Below the pieces are notes generated by a model. The model did not search any database, had not been told where the DNA came from, and saw only the letters and a program-made list of their open reading frames with translations. 64,000 nt of DNA, taken from NCBI GenBank assembly GCA_016717265.1, contig JADKFX010000001.1, positions 1,183,501-1,247,500 on the forward strand. Direction: 5' to 3'. The position numbers and the translations under genes were made by a program. Positions within the stretch are counted from its first letter, which is position 1. Each line of letters opens with the position of its first letter. Source of the DNA: Saprospiraceae bacterium (GTDB lineage Bacteria; Bacteroidota; Bacteroidia; Chitinophagales; Saprospiraceae). This document shows positions 1 to 8,340 of this stretch, one piece after another.

Positions 1-3
1 TAT

Positions 4-1023
4 ATGAAACCATTTTTAACACTGTTAATAATTTTTATCTCTTGGGCAGTTAATGCACAGATAGTTTATACGGAAAATGACGGACCAAGAGTCGGGCACC
101 AAACTGAAAACAAAGTACTTGAAAGTCTTGATGGAATAGATCTTAGTCAACTTAAGTTGGCGGGTGCAAATCGTTCCTGGAATATTACAGGCGAAGCCTC
201 TGATTTTGACAAAATTGCTTATGTTGGTGTTTCTGATTTATCTTTTAAATCTAAATTTCCTGGAACGAATTTGGCTCAAATCAATTTGCCAAATGATGAT
301 AGTAGTTACACGATGCTAGAAAAGAACAGCTCTGGAATTTATTGGTTAGGTTTTAGAGATACGTCTACTACCGTAGTATTTAATTCAAAATTTACATTAT
401 TACCTTTCCCATTAAGCTTTGGGAAGAATTTTCAAAATAATGTGGATGCTGATTTTGTTGCAGATACGCTGCTATTTAAAATTGAAATTCAGACAAATTC
501 AAATGTTGATGGATGGGGAATAATCACTACAAATACAGGAAGCTTTCCAGCACTTAAAGTAAGAACAAATCAAATTACAGAGATTACTACGATTGGTATT
601 CCGATTGGTAGTTCAACCATTGAATCTCATAATTGGTATGCATCGGGTTATTCAAATCCTGTTGCTACCTTATTATATAATGAAACGGAGTCTCCATTTG
701 GATTATTTAATGACACCACAATTACCTATTTGCATAAAGAAGAATTAGTTGCAAATGAAAATGTTCAAAATTCAAATTTGAAATTATGGCTTTCTCCTAA
801 TCCTGCACAAAATTTATTAAATATTCAAGTAACGACAGATGTTAGTTTTAAATCTGGTGTGTATGAAATTTTTAATGCAGAGGGTAAGCGTGTACTAAAT
901 GGTGAAATTAAATCCAGCGATAATTTTCCTTTGGATGTTCAACAAATACCAAGTGGGAATTATTTTATTCAACTTATTTTGGATAAGAAAATTTTACTGT
1001 TTGATATTTTTACTAAAAATTAA
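4..1023 (+). CDS. Secreted protein with T9SS type A sorting domain
   Basis: A 339-residue protein of unknown function. It opens with a signal peptide (charged MK, hydrophobic stretch, cleavage expected after the Ala-Gln at about residues 18-19). The middle, residues 20-250, is beta-rich with no motif I recognise. The last 80 residues are a T9SS type A C-terminal domain: the 'LSPNPAQNLLNIQV' start, a 'YEIFNAEGKRVLNGE' core and an 'IPSGNYFIQL' strand. Such tails direct proteins through the outer membrane in Bacteroidota and are then cleaved. The gene is complete, with an ATG three bases into the window; what lies upstream is outside the window. Secretion is well supported; the role of the mature protein is unknown. 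Confidence 0.85.
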   Translation: MKPFLTLLIIFISWAVNAQIVYTENDGPRVGHQTENKVLESLDGIDLSQLKLAGANRSWNITGEASDFDKIAYVGVSDLSFKSKFPGTNLAQINLPNDDSSYTMLEKNSSGIYWLGFRDTSTTVVFNSKFTLLPFPLSFGKNFQNNVDADFVADTLLFKIEIQTNSNVDGWGIITTNTGSFPALKVRTNQITEITTIGIPIGSSTIESHNWYASGYSNPVATLLYNETESPFGLFNDTTITYLHKEELVANENVQNSNLKLWLSPNPAQNLLNIQVTTDVSFKSGVYEIFNAEGKRVLNGEIKSSDNFPLDVQQIPSGNYFIQLILDKKILLFDIFTKN

Positions 1024-1103
1024 TAAAGGTTTTTTAAAACAGTTGTTTAGCAATTATTTTTTAGCTGTCTTTATTTTAAGAGAGCAAATTAAGTAGTCGA
1101 ATC

Positions 1104-2243
1104 ATGAAATTTAATACCAAAGTAATTCATGCTGGCATTCATCCAGATCCATCAACAGGTGCTATCATGACTCCTATTTTTCAAACATCTACCTATGTTC
1201 AGGATGGGCCAGGAAATCATAAGGGCTTTGAGTATGCCAGAACACAGAACCCAACGCGGCAAGTGTTAGAAGAAAACCTGGCAGCTCTGGAAAATGGTTA
1301 TGGTGGTATTTGTTTTGGTAGTGGGTTGGCGGCTATGGATGCAGTTATTAAATTGCTTAAATCTGGTGATGATGTGTTGGCGACGAATGATTTATATGGA
1401 GGATCTTACAGATTATTAGTCCGTATTTTCAGTCAGTTTGGGATCGAGAGTCGATTCATACCAATGCAAAACATAGAATTTGTAAATTCCCAAATTAAAA
1501 GCAATACAAAATTAATCTGGATTGAAACACCGACGAATCCATTATTAAGCATTATTGATATTGCTGCAATCTGTAAAATAGCCAGGGATAAAAATATTTT
1601 GGTATGTGTTGATAATACGTTTGCATCGCCTTATTTGCAAACTCCTTTGGATTTAGGAGCAGATTTGGTTTTGCATTCTGCAACTAAATATTTAGGAGGC
1701 CATTCAGATGTTATACATGGAGCATTAGTAGCGAAATCAAAGGATCTTTATGAAAATTTAAAATTCATCCAAAACGCTTCTGGTGCAATACCAGGTCCTG
1801 TAGATTGTTTTCTCATACTAAGAGGAATCAAAACTTTGCATTTGAGAGTGGAGAGATCTTGTCAAAATGCCCGAATCATTGCTGCTTATCTTTTAACGCA
1901 TCCCAAAGTTTCAAGAGTTTTATACCCGGGTTTTGAAACGCATCCTGGTCATTTAATAGCAAAATCACAAATGAAAGATTTTGGAGGAATGATCTCTTTT
2001 GATTTAAAAGATGGTCTCTTTGAATCTGCTAAAGACATCCTTTCTAAGACTCAGCTTTTTGCCTGTGCTGAATCCCTGGGAGGGGTTGAATCTTTGATTG
2101 GTCATCCGGCAAGTATGACCCATGCCTCAATTCCAAAAGAAGACAGAATGGCTAATGGATTGACAGACAGCTTAATACGATTAAGCATTGGCGTTGAAGA
2201 TGTAGATGACCTCATCGCAGATTTGGATCAAGCGATTGCGTAA
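1104..2243 (+). CDS. Trans-sulfuration PLP enzyme (cystathionine gamma-synthase/lyase family)
   Basis: A 379-residue Cys/Met-metabolism PLP-dependent enzyme of normal family length. The PLP lysine is K195 in 'HSATKYLGGHSD'; other family signatures are 'EYARTQNPTR' near residue 43 (phosphate-binding Tyr/Arg), 'FGSGLAAMDA' near 71 and the C-terminal 'GGVESLIGHPASMTHA'. These enzymes make or break cystathionine between cysteine and homocysteine. Motifs do not separate cystathionine gamma-synthase, gamma-lyase and beta-lyase, so I give no symbol; the 'SLGGVESL' region fits gamma-synthase/gamma-lyase best. It lies 80 bp after the preceding T9SS gene and 81 bp before sdhC, whose own promoter element suggests separate transcription. 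No SAM-type riboswitch is visible in the short leader. Confidence 0.93.
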   Translation: MKFNTKVIHAGIHPDPSTGAIMTPIFQTSTYVQDGPGNHKGFEYARTQNPTRQVLEENLAALENGYGGICFGSGLAAMDAVIKLLKSGDDVLATNDLYGGSYRLLVRIFSQFGIESRFIPMQNIEFVNSQIKSNTKLIWIETPTNPLLSIIDIAAICKIARDKNILVCVDNTFASPYLQTPLDLGADLVLHSATKYLGGHSDVIHGALVAKSKDLYENLKFIQNASGAIPGPVDCFLILRGIKTLHLRVERSCQNARIIAAYLLTHPKVSRVLYPGFETHPGHLIAKSQMKDFGGMISFDLKDGLFESAKDILSKTQLFACAESLGGVESLIGHPASMTHASIPKEDRMANGLTDSLIRLSIGVEDVDDLIADLDQAIA

Positions 2244-2294
2244 TAATTAGCTCATATTTTTAATGTTTTAGGCCTACATTTTGCGTTCCTGTTA

Positions 2295-2302
2295 TAGCTT
2301 TG
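2295..2302 (+). promoter_or_regulatory. Bacteroidota -7 element before sdhC
   Basis: TAGCTTTG matches the TAnnTTTG consensus of the Bacteroidota primary sigma factor. It ends 22 bases before the sdhC ATG, giving a short leader. A TTTTG lies 11 bases upstream, closer than the usual -33 spacing, so only the -7 box is claimed. Confidence 0.55.
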
Positions 2303-2324
2303 CCGCAGATTAGCGATTCCTCTT

Positions 2325-3014
2325 ATGAAATGGGTATTAGATTTTTTATTCAAGTCCTCAATTGGCCGAAAAGTGGTCATGAGTTTATCTGGTTTGTTCC
2401 TTATATTATTTTTAATGGTGCATCTTTTAGGGAATCTTCAATTGTTGAAAGATGACGGCGGTATGCAATTTAATTTGTATACTTATTTTATGACCCATAA
2501 TCCACTTATTAAATTGGTGTCTTATCTTTTATATCTCACAATTTTAATACACACATTTCAAGGGATTTATCTGGCTTGGAAAAATAGACAAGCGAAAGGA
2601 AAAAAATATGCTGTTACGTCAAATACGAATGGAAGTTATTTTGCTAAATATATGATTCATTTAGGGGTTATAATTTTAATTTTTATACTGATTCACTTAT
2701 ATCAATTCTGGCTTCAAATGAAACTTGGAAATGTTCCGGTTGTTGAATATCCAGGTTATGAACATACGTTTCAAGATCTTTATACACCGGTTGTTGACGC
2801 TTTTAAGAATATTGGATTTGTTATATTTTATTGTCTTTGTATGATCGTAATGGCCATGCACTTAATCCATGGATTTCAGTCCGCTTTTCAATCTATTGGA
2901 TTAAATCATAAAAAATACAATGCATTCATTCGGTTTTTAGGTTGGGCATACTCTATATTAATACCGCTTGGGTTTGCCATTCTTCCTATATATATTTATT
3001 TAACGCAAGCCTGA
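2325..3014 (+). CDS. sdhC: Succinate dehydrogenase cytochrome b subunit
   Basis: A 229-residue membrane anchor of the single-polypeptide, five-helix type (as in Bacillus and Wolinella) that carries haem b and passes electrons from SdhB to menaquinone. Hydrophobic segments lie at about residues 18-40, 60-82, 108-132, 160-185 and 200-225. Candidate haem histidines include H33 in 'MVHLLGNLQ' and those in the 'ILIHTFQG' and 'AMHLIHGFQSAFQS' segments, the latter highly typical of the family. No sdhD is present or expected. The sdhA ATG follows the stop codon by 8 bp, so the two are co-transcribed. Confidence 0.95.
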   Translation: MKWVLDFLFKSSIGRKVVMSLSGLFLILFLMVHLLGNLQLLKDDGGMQFNLYTYFMTHNPLIKLVSYLLYLTILIHTFQGIYLAWKNRQAKGKKYAVTSNTNGSYFAKYMIHLGVIILIFILIHLYQFWLQMKLGNVPVVEYPGYEHTFQDLYTPVVDAFKNIGFVIFYCLCMIVMAMHLIHGFQSAFQSIGLNHKKYNAFIRFLGWAYSILIPLGFAILPIYIYLTQA

Positions 3015-3022
3015 TTCTAATT

Positions 3023-5026
3023 ATGAGTACAATTAATTCAAAAATTCCTGCAGGCAATTTAGAACAAAAATGGAGCAACTATAAATCTAAGGTGCCATTA
3101 GTATCTCCTGCAAATAAACGCAAAATAGACATTATCGTCGTTGGGAGTGGATTAGCTGGTGCTTCAGCTGCTGCAAGCTTAGGCGAATTAGGTTATAATG
3201 TACATTGTTTCACCTTCCATGATAGTCCGAGAAGGGCTCACAGTATTGCCGCTCAAGGCGGAATTAATGCTGCAAAAAACTATATGAATGATGGTGACAG
3301 TGTGTTTAGATTGTTTTATGATACGATTAAGGGGGGCGATTATAGAGCCCGGGAGGGCAATGTTTACAGACTAGCAGAAGTAAGTGCTGCTATAATTGAT
3401 CAAGCCGTTGCACAAGGTGTACCATTTGCCAGGGAGTATGGCGGACTTTTAGAAAATCGTTCTTTTGGAGGTGTGCAAGTGAGTCGGACATTTTATGCAA
3501 GAGGTCAAACCGGACAACAACTTTTAATCGGAGCATATCAGGCATTAAGCAGACAGATTGCTTTAGGAAATGTAAAAATGTATAACCGGCATGAAATGCT
3601 GGAATTAGTCTTGGTGGATGGAAAAGCCAGAGGTATCATCGCTCGAAATTTATTGACCGGGTCTTTGGAACGTTTTGGTGCACATTGTGTAGTATTAGGA
3701 ACTGGAGGTTATGGAAATGTATTTTACTTATCCACCAATGCAATGGGTTGTAATACCAGTGCAATTTGGAAAGCAGTTCGAAAAGGAGCTTATATGGCGA
3801 ATCCATGTTTCACTCAAATTCATCCTACCTGTATACCGGTTTCTGGCGACTATCAATCCAAATTAACCTTAATGTCGGAATCTTTGCGAAATGATGGAAG
3901 AGTCTGGGTACCTGCGAAAAAAGAAGATGCTGAAAGTATTCGTTCTGGAAAGAAAAAAGGCGATGAAATTCCAGAATCAGATCGAGATTATTTTTTGGAA
4001 AGAAGATATCCTGCTTTTGGAAATTTAGTGCCTCGGGATGTTGCATCCCGTGCTGCAAAAACAGCATGTGATAATGGTTTAGGTGTAAGTCCTACAGGCC
4101 TGGCCGTATATTTGGATTTTACAGCAGCCATTCTACGGTATGGAAAATCCAAAGCGAATGTATTAGGAAATCATAATCCAGACGAACAAACGGTTCGTAA
4201 ATTGGGTGAAGAAGTGATCGAAGAAAAGTATGGCAATTTGTTTGAAATGTATGAAAAAATTACGGGTGAAAATCCTTATAAAACACCTATGAAAATTTAT
4301 CCTGCAGTTCATTATACGATGGGTGGATTATGGGTAGATTATAATTTAGAGACCAATATTCCTGGTTTATTTGCTACAGGTGAAGCCAATTTTTCTGATC
4401 ATGGAGCAAATCGTTTAGGTGCATCCGCATTGATGCAAGGACTAGCGGATGGTTATTTTGTGCTGCCGTATACCATCGGTAATTTTTTATCCGAAGATAT
4501 TAGAACGCCAAAAATGGATACGAAAAATACTGCTTTTGATCTGGCAGAAAATGAAGTAAGGCAAAGACTAAATCAATTATTACAGATTAAAGGAAAAACT
4601 ACGGTAGAAACATTTCATCGTCGTTTAGGAAAAATTATGTGGGATTATTGTGGCATGGCAAGAAATGAAAATGGTTTAAAAAATGCCAGACAATTAGTAA
4701 AAGAATTAAGAGCGGAATTTTGGAAAGATGTTTATATACCCGGTACTGCCGATGAGTTTAATCCGGAGTTGGAAAAAGCTGGAAGAGTAGCTGATTTTTT
4801 AGAATTGGGTGAACTCATGATTGTAGATGCATTAAATCGCAATGAATCTTGTGGTGGACATTTTAGAGAAGAGTTTCAAACAGGAGAAGGAGAGACCTTG
4901 CGGGATGATGAAAATTATGCATATGTCGCTGCATGGTTGTGGGCTGATTTAGATAAGGAACCAGAATTAATAAAAGAAAATTTGGAGTTTGAGAATATTA
5001 AAATTGCAAGTCGGAGTTATAAATAA
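3023..5026 (+). CDS. sdhA: Succinate dehydrogenase/fumarate reductase flavoprotein subunit
   Basis: A 667-residue FAD subunit oxidising succinate to fumarate on the cytoplasmic side of the inner membrane. The Rossmann FAD motif 'VVGSGLAGASAA' is near residue 40, 'RAHSIAAQGGINAAKNY' near 70 supplies the FAD-linking histidine region, 'QIHPTCIP' near 270 is the active-site HPT motif, and 'HYTMGGLWVD' and 'GASALMQGLADGY' follow. The length fits the Bacillus/Bacteroides type. I chose the ATG at 3023 because the longer open frame from 2942 runs back through sdhC and adds 27 residues with no family match. A 170-bp AT-rich gap separates it from sdhB. Confidence 0.96.
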   Translation: MSTINSKIPAGNLEQKWSNYKSKVPLVSPANKRKIDIIVVGSGLAGASAAASLGELGYNVHCFTFHDSPRRAHSIAAQGGINAAKNYMNDGDSVFRLFYDTIKGGDYRAREGNVYRLAEVSAAIIDQAVAQGVPFAREYGGLLENRSFGGVQVSRTFYARGQTGQQLLIGAYQALSRQIALGNVKMYNRHEMLELVLVDGKARGIIARNLLTGSLERFGAHCVVLGTGGYGNVFYLSTNAMGCNTSAIWKAVRKGAYMANPCFTQIHPTCIPVSGDYQSKLTLMSESLRNDGRVWVPAKKEDAESIRSGKKKGDEIPESDRDYFLERRYPAFGNLVPRDVASRAAKTACDNGLGVSPTGLAVYLDFTAAILRYGKSKANVLGNHNPDEQTVRKLGEEVIEEKYGNLFEMYEKITGENPYKTPMKIYPAVHYTMGGLWVDYNLETNIPGLFATGEANFSDHGANRLGASALMQGLADGYFVLPYTIGNFLSEDIRTPKMDTKNTAFDLAENEVRQRLNQLLQIKGKTTVETFHRRLGKIMWDYCGMARNENGLKNARQLVKELRAEFWKDVYIPGTADEFNPELEKAGRVADFLELGELMIVDALNRNESCGGHFREEFQTGEGETLRDDENYAYVAAWLWADLDKEPELIKENLEFENIKIASRSYK

Positions 5027-5159
5027 AAATTTGCAATTTTATGGAAATTTAATCTTGTAGAAAAAGTAGGAAATGAATTCAGATTATGAATCGGTTTCCA
5101 GAAAAATTTGATAGATAAAATAATTTTAACAAAAGTTTCCAAATGGTAAATTTACAAAA

Positions 5160-5187
5160 TTGCTAATTGTAAACTGTCAACTGAAAA
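5160..5187 (+). repeat. Four-unit heptamer mini-array between sdhA and sdhB
   Basis: Four consecutive 7-mers in register, TTGCTAA, TTGTAAA, CTGTCAA and CTGAAAA, share the frame YTGnnAA and end 9 bases before the sdhB start codon. The unit resembles a rotated form of the long heptamer array at 9413-9608 (TTGnCTA). Four units are few, so chance in AT-rich DNA is possible. Confidence 0.4.
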
Positions 5188-5196
5188 TTTGTATTT

Positions 5197-5940
5197 ATGA
5201 ATTTGCAACTTAAAATATGGAGACAAAAAAATGCTGCTGAACAAGGAGCTTTTGAATCTTATAATGTTAAGGCTAATGAGCATATGTCATTTTTAGAAAT
5301 GCTGGATGTTTTAAATGAAAATCTTATTGAAACAAAGAAAGATCCGGTAGCATTTGATCATGATTGTCGGGAAGGGATTTGTGGAGCATGTAGTATGGTT
5401 ATCAATGGAAGGCCACATGGGCCAAATGGAGGTACCACAACCTGCCAATTGCATATGCGATTTTTTAAAGAAGGCGATCAAATTACAATAGAACCATTTC
5501 GTGCAAGATCTTTTCCAGTTATTAAGGATTTAGTGGTGGATCGGAGTTCTTTTGATCGAATTATTCAGGCTGGAGGATTTATATCTGTAAATACAGGTCA
5601 GGCAATGGATGGAAATGCTATACCGGTGCGTAGAGAACAGGCATCCAAAGCGTTTGATGCAGCTGCTTGTATTGGCTGTGGTGCATGCGTAGCAGCTTGT
5701 CCAAATGGTTCTGCTATGTTATTTACAGCAGCAAAGGTGTCCCATTTAGGCCTTTTACCTCAAGGAATCATAGAACATCCAAAGCGTGTACAAAACATGA
5801 TTAAGCAAATGGATGACGAGGGCTTTGGTTTTTGTAGCAATGTTGGCGCCTGTGAAGCTGAGTGTCCAAAGGAAATAAGTCTTGAGAATATAGCCCGATT
5901 AAATCGTGGCATGATCGCTGCTGTTTTAAGTTCTGAATAG
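5197..5940 (+). CDS. sdhB: Succinate dehydrogenase iron-sulfur subunit
   Basis: A 247-residue electron-transfer subunit linking SdhA flavin to the SdhC haem. The [2Fe-2S] ligands are C57, C62, C65 and C83 ('CREGICGACS' plus a distal Cys). C158, C161, C164 and C168 ('CIGCGACVAACP') with C213, C219 and C223 ('CSNVGACEAECP') supply the [4Fe-4S] and [3Fe-4S] clusters. Length and motif order match the Bacteroidota/epsilon-type SdhB. It is the third gene of sdhCAB; the 170-bp spacer after sdhA is longer than usual for this operon and holds no gene. No recognisable terminator lies before the following tRNA. Confidence 0.95.
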   Translation: MNLQLKIWRQKNAAEQGAFESYNVKANEHMSFLEMLDVLNENLIETKKDPVAFDHDCREGICGACSMVINGRPHGPNGGTTTCQLHMRFFKEGDQITIEPFRARSFPVIKDLVVDRSSFDRIIQAGGFISVNTGQAMDGNAIPVRREQASKAFDAAACIGCGACVAACPNGSAMLFTAAKVSHLGLLPQGIIEHPKRVQNMIKQMDDEGFGFCSNVGACEAECPKEISLENIARLNRGMIAAVLSSE

Positions 5941-5970
5941 AAATAATTTTCTGGATTGATTTATAGAATA

Positions 5971-5978
5971 TATATTTG
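5971..5978 (+). promoter_or_regulatory. -7 element before tRNA-Asn
   Basis: TATATTTG is a perfect TAnnTTTG match ending 17 bases before the tRNA 5' end, which suits a short processed leader. It implies that the tRNA has its own promoter rather than relying on sdhCAB read-through. Confidence 0.55.
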
Positions 5979-5995
5979 CAGTCCGTTTTAAAAAT

Positions 5996-6072
5996 GCCTC
6001 CTTAGCTCAGTTGGTTAGAGCGTCGGACTGTTAATCCGCAGGTCCTTGGTTCGAGCCCAAGAGGAGGCGCCA
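5996..6072 (+). tRNA. tRNA-Asn (anticodon GTT)
   Basis: A 77-nt cloverleaf with the CCA end encoded. The acceptor stem GCCTCCT (5996-6002) pairs perfectly with AGGAGGC (6062-6068), followed by discriminator G6069 and CCA. The D-arm region is AGCTCAGTTGGTTAGAGC. The anticodon loop is CTGTTAA with anticodon GTT at 6030-6032. The T-arm contains GGTTCGAGCC flanked by pairing CTT/AAG. It reads AAC and, by wobble, AAT. The base pair closing the anticodon stem (T·C at its outer end) is not canonical, otherwise the fold is standard. Confidence 0.97.
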
Positions 6073-6110
6073 AAAGCCCAAAGGGATTTTCCTTTTGGGC
6101 TTTGTTTTGT
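6073..6110 (+). terminator. Intrinsic terminator after tRNA-Asn
   Basis: An inverted repeat pairs AAAGCCCAAAGG with CCTTTTGGGCTTT (one bulged T), with a GATTTT loop, followed by TTTGTTTTG. It begins directly at the tRNA CCA end and closes the tRNA transcript. The PfkB gene starts 16 bp further on, so it must be transcribed by read-through or from a promoter hidden in the hairpin region. Confidence 0.85.
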
Positions 6111-6126
6111 ATATAATATATTGAAT

Positions 6127-7059
6127 ATGAGTATTTTAACTATTGGGACCATGGCTTTTGATAGCATCGAAACACCCTTTGGAAAGGCTCCAAATGTAAT
6201 TGGTGGCGCCTGTACATACATAAGTTGGTCTGCATCTTATTTATATAATCAGATAAATCTTGTTTCCATAATAGGCGAAGATTTCCCTCAAGATGAAGTT
6301 CAGGCACTTATAAATCGCGGTGTAAATGTAGATGGATTGGTTAGAGTACCCGGAAAAAAATCTTTTTATTGGGCAGGCAGATACCATTCTGATATGAATG
6401 GCAGAGACACTTTGGTTACCGATTTGAATGTATTGGCAGATTTTAATCCAATACTTCCAGAGTCCTACAAAACAAGCGATTATGTAATGTTAGGAAATTT
6501 GACCCCAGAAATTCAACTTTCAGTCTTAAATCAACTTACGAAGCAACCTAAGCTAATTATTTTGGATACTATGAATTTTTGGATGAATAACTCCTTAGAG
6601 ACGCTATTGAAAGTTATTGCCAGAGTTGATGTTTTAACTATAAATGATGAAGAAGCCAGGCAATTATCCGGAGAACATAGTTTAGTAAGAGCTGCTGCTA
6701 AAATCCATGAAATGGGTCCGGCGTTTTTAGTTATAAAGAAAGGAGAACATGGCGCCCTTTTATTTCATAATGGCCAAATTTTCTTTGCACCAGGCTTGCC
6801 CGTTTCAGATGTAATTGATCCTACGGGTGCGGGTGATAGTTTTGCCGGTGGAATGATTGGTTATTTAGCTAGGACCGATGATGTTAGTTTTCAAAATATG
6901 AAAACAGCCATTATTTATGGATCAACCATGGCTTCTTTTTGTGTTGAAGATTTTAGTTTAGAGAATCTTCGAAACTTGACCCAAGCACAAATTCATGAAA
7001 GATTAAGACAATTTGAACAATTATCTACTTTTCAAGTGAAAGAATTGGAAATATTGTAA
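6127..7059 (+). CDS. PfkB-family carbohydrate/nucleoside kinase
   Basis: A 310-residue member of the ribokinase/PfkB fold, which transfers phosphate from ATP to a sugar or nucleoside. The C-terminal signature 'DPTGAGDSFAGG' contains the catalytic base D237 and the anion hole. The N-terminal substrate lid 'NVIGGACTYISWSASYL' and the 'GEDFPQ' strand resemble sugar kinases of this family found in Bacteroidota. I start at the ATG at 6127, because the open frame upstream runs into the tRNA and terminator. The substrate cannot be assigned; adenosine, ribose and fructose kinases share these motifs. A GC-poor convergent gap separates it from rlmN. Confidence 0.9.
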   Translation: MSILTIGTMAFDSIETPFGKAPNVIGGACTYISWSASYLYNQINLVSIIGEDFPQDEVQALINRGVNVDGLVRVPGKKSFYWAGRYHSDMNGRDTLVTDLNVLADFNPILPESYKTSDYVMLGNLTPEIQLSVLNQLTKQPKLIILDTMNFWMNNSLETLLKVIARVDVLTINDEEARQLSGEHSLVRAAAKIHEMGPAFLVIKKGEHGALLFHNGQIFFAPGLPVSDVIDPTGAGDSFAGGMIGYLARTDDVSFQNMKTAIIYGSTMASFCVEDFSLENLRNLTQAQIHERLRQFEQLSTFQVKELEIL

Positions 7060-7199
7060 GTTGATAAATTGAATTTGTGAATAAACAGATGGCAGTATTT
7101 TATTAAGAATTATGAGCCATTTTCTATCTCAATTATAAAAATTTCTATTGCCTTATTTATCAAAAAAAAATAATTTTATTTTTTTAATTTTAGAGAATT

Positions 7200-8249
7200 T
7201 CATACTTCCAAATTAGCCAGCTGACCACATGCAGCATCAATGTCTTTTCCTCTACTGCGACGAACAGTTATCATAATGCCATGTTTGAGTACTTCTTTTG
7301 CAAATTGATTTATCCGATCCGTAGATGACTTTTCAAAATCTAAACCGCGGACAGGATTATATTCTATTACATTTACCATCACAGGAAATTGAGAACAAAG
7401 CCTCACCAGGTTTTTTGCATCAGAAGAATGGTCATTAATTTCATGGAAGGCAATATATTCGAAGCTCACACGATTTTTTGTTTTTTGGTAATAATATTTT
7501 AAAGCCTCCATCAAACTTGCAAGATTGTTAGTTTCATTAATAGCCATTATTTGATTTCTTTTCTTATCATCTGCTGCATGTAATGACAAAGCTAAATTAA
7601 CTTTTGACTGATCATCGGCTAATTTTTTGATCATTTTGGCAATTCCAGCAGTAGAAATTGTGATCCTTTTTGGAGCCAGATTTGGCCCTTTTCCGGAGGT
7701 CAAGCGTTCAATACTATGGAGTACATTTTTATAGTTAAGTAAAGGCTCGCCCATACCCATATAAACTACATTTGTTACCGGTTTTCCATAAAGTTCCAGA
7801 CATTTTTGATTCACAATAAAATATTGATCAAAAATTTCAGACGCAGTCAGTTGTCTTAATAAACCCATTTGTCCGGTAGCGCAAAAAGCACAGGATAAAC
7901 TGCAGCCTGCTTGCGAAGAAACACAGACAGTAAACCTATTTTCATCAGAAACAGGAATTAAAACGGATTCAATAAAATATCCATCGTGTAATTTAAACTT
8001 AAACTTTAAAGTACCATCATTGCTAGTTTGCATTTTTTCAACTAAAACAGAAGGTATAAAAAAGTGTAAATCCAACAATTCACGTTGGTTCTTTGACAAA
8101 TTACTCATTTCTTCAAATTGTCGTACCCCATGTTTCCAGAGCCATTCTTCAATTTGTTTTAATCGATATTTCTCCCACCCAAGCTTTGATAAAGATTGAT
8201 ATAGTTGTTCTTGATTCAGGGCTAATATGTCTGTTTTGTTGATATTCAT
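7200..8249 (-). CDS. rlmN: Dual-specificity RNA (adenine-C2) methyltransferase RlmN
   Basis: A 349-residue radical-SAM enzyme that methylates C2 of A2503 in 23S rRNA and A37 of some tRNAs. The cluster ligands are C116, C120 and C123 ('CSLSCAFC'), followed by 'ATGQMGLLR'. 'VYMGMGEPLLN' is the SAM-binding GEP motif, 'RITISTAG' follows, and the mechanistic C-terminal Cys is in 'DAACGQL'. The length is typical. I start at the internal ATG reading MNINK rather than 15 codons upstream, since the extra residues have no family match and a -7-like TATTTTTG (8257-8264) sits just in front of this ATG. It stands alone between convergent and divergent neighbours. Confidence 0.95.
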   Translation of the reverse strand: MNINKTDILALNQEQLYQSLSKLGWEKYRLKQIEEWLWKHGVRQFEEMSNLSKNQRELLDLHFFIPSVLVEKMQTSNDGTLKFKFKLHDGYFIESVLIPVSDENRFTVCVSSQAGCSLSCAFCATGQMGLLRQLTASEIFDQYFIVNQKCLELYGKPVTNVVYMGMGEPLLNYKNVLHSIERLTSGKGPNLAPKRITISTAGIAKMIKKLADDQSKVNLALSLHAADDKKRNQIMAINETNNLASLMEALKYYYQKTKNRVSFEYIAFHEINDHSSDAKNLVRLCSQFPVMVNVIEYNPVRGLDFEKSSTDRINQFAKEVLKHGIMITVRRSRGKDIDAACGQLANLEV

Positions 8250-8294
8250 GGAATCACAAAAATAATACTTAAAAATTCCCAATTCATAAAACAA

Positions 8295-8302
8295 TAATTT
8301 TG
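8295..8302 (+). promoter_or_regulatory. -7 element before the DUF3089 gene
   Basis: TAATTTTG fits TAnnTTTG and leaves a leader of roughly 30 nt before the ATG. It lies in the short region shared with the divergent rlmN gene. Confidence 0.4.
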
Positions 8303-8340
8303 TTTACTTCGTATATTATTCTGGTATCCTAATTTGACCT

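Noticed and set aside
899..1096. Plus-strand frame over the end of the first T9SS gene
   Set aside because: It is a shifted frame of the sorting domain and adjoining AT-rich DNA with no start signal.
1024..1103. SAM riboswitch before the trans-sulfuration gene
   Set aside because: The leader is about 80 bp and AT-rich, with no conserved helices of a SAM riboswitch visible.
2942..3022. N-terminal extension of sdhA
   Set aside because: It overlaps sdhC in another frame and adds residues with no family match; the ATG at 3023 fits the family.
6015..6221. Minus-strand open frame across tRNA-Asn
   Set aside because: It is antisense to the tRNA, terminator and PfkB start, and the translation is merely the complement of those features.
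7162..7186. Bidirectional terminator between PfkB and rlmN
   Set aside because: The inverted repeat is made only of A and T (A-run, TAATTTTA, T-run), so the stem would be too weak to call.
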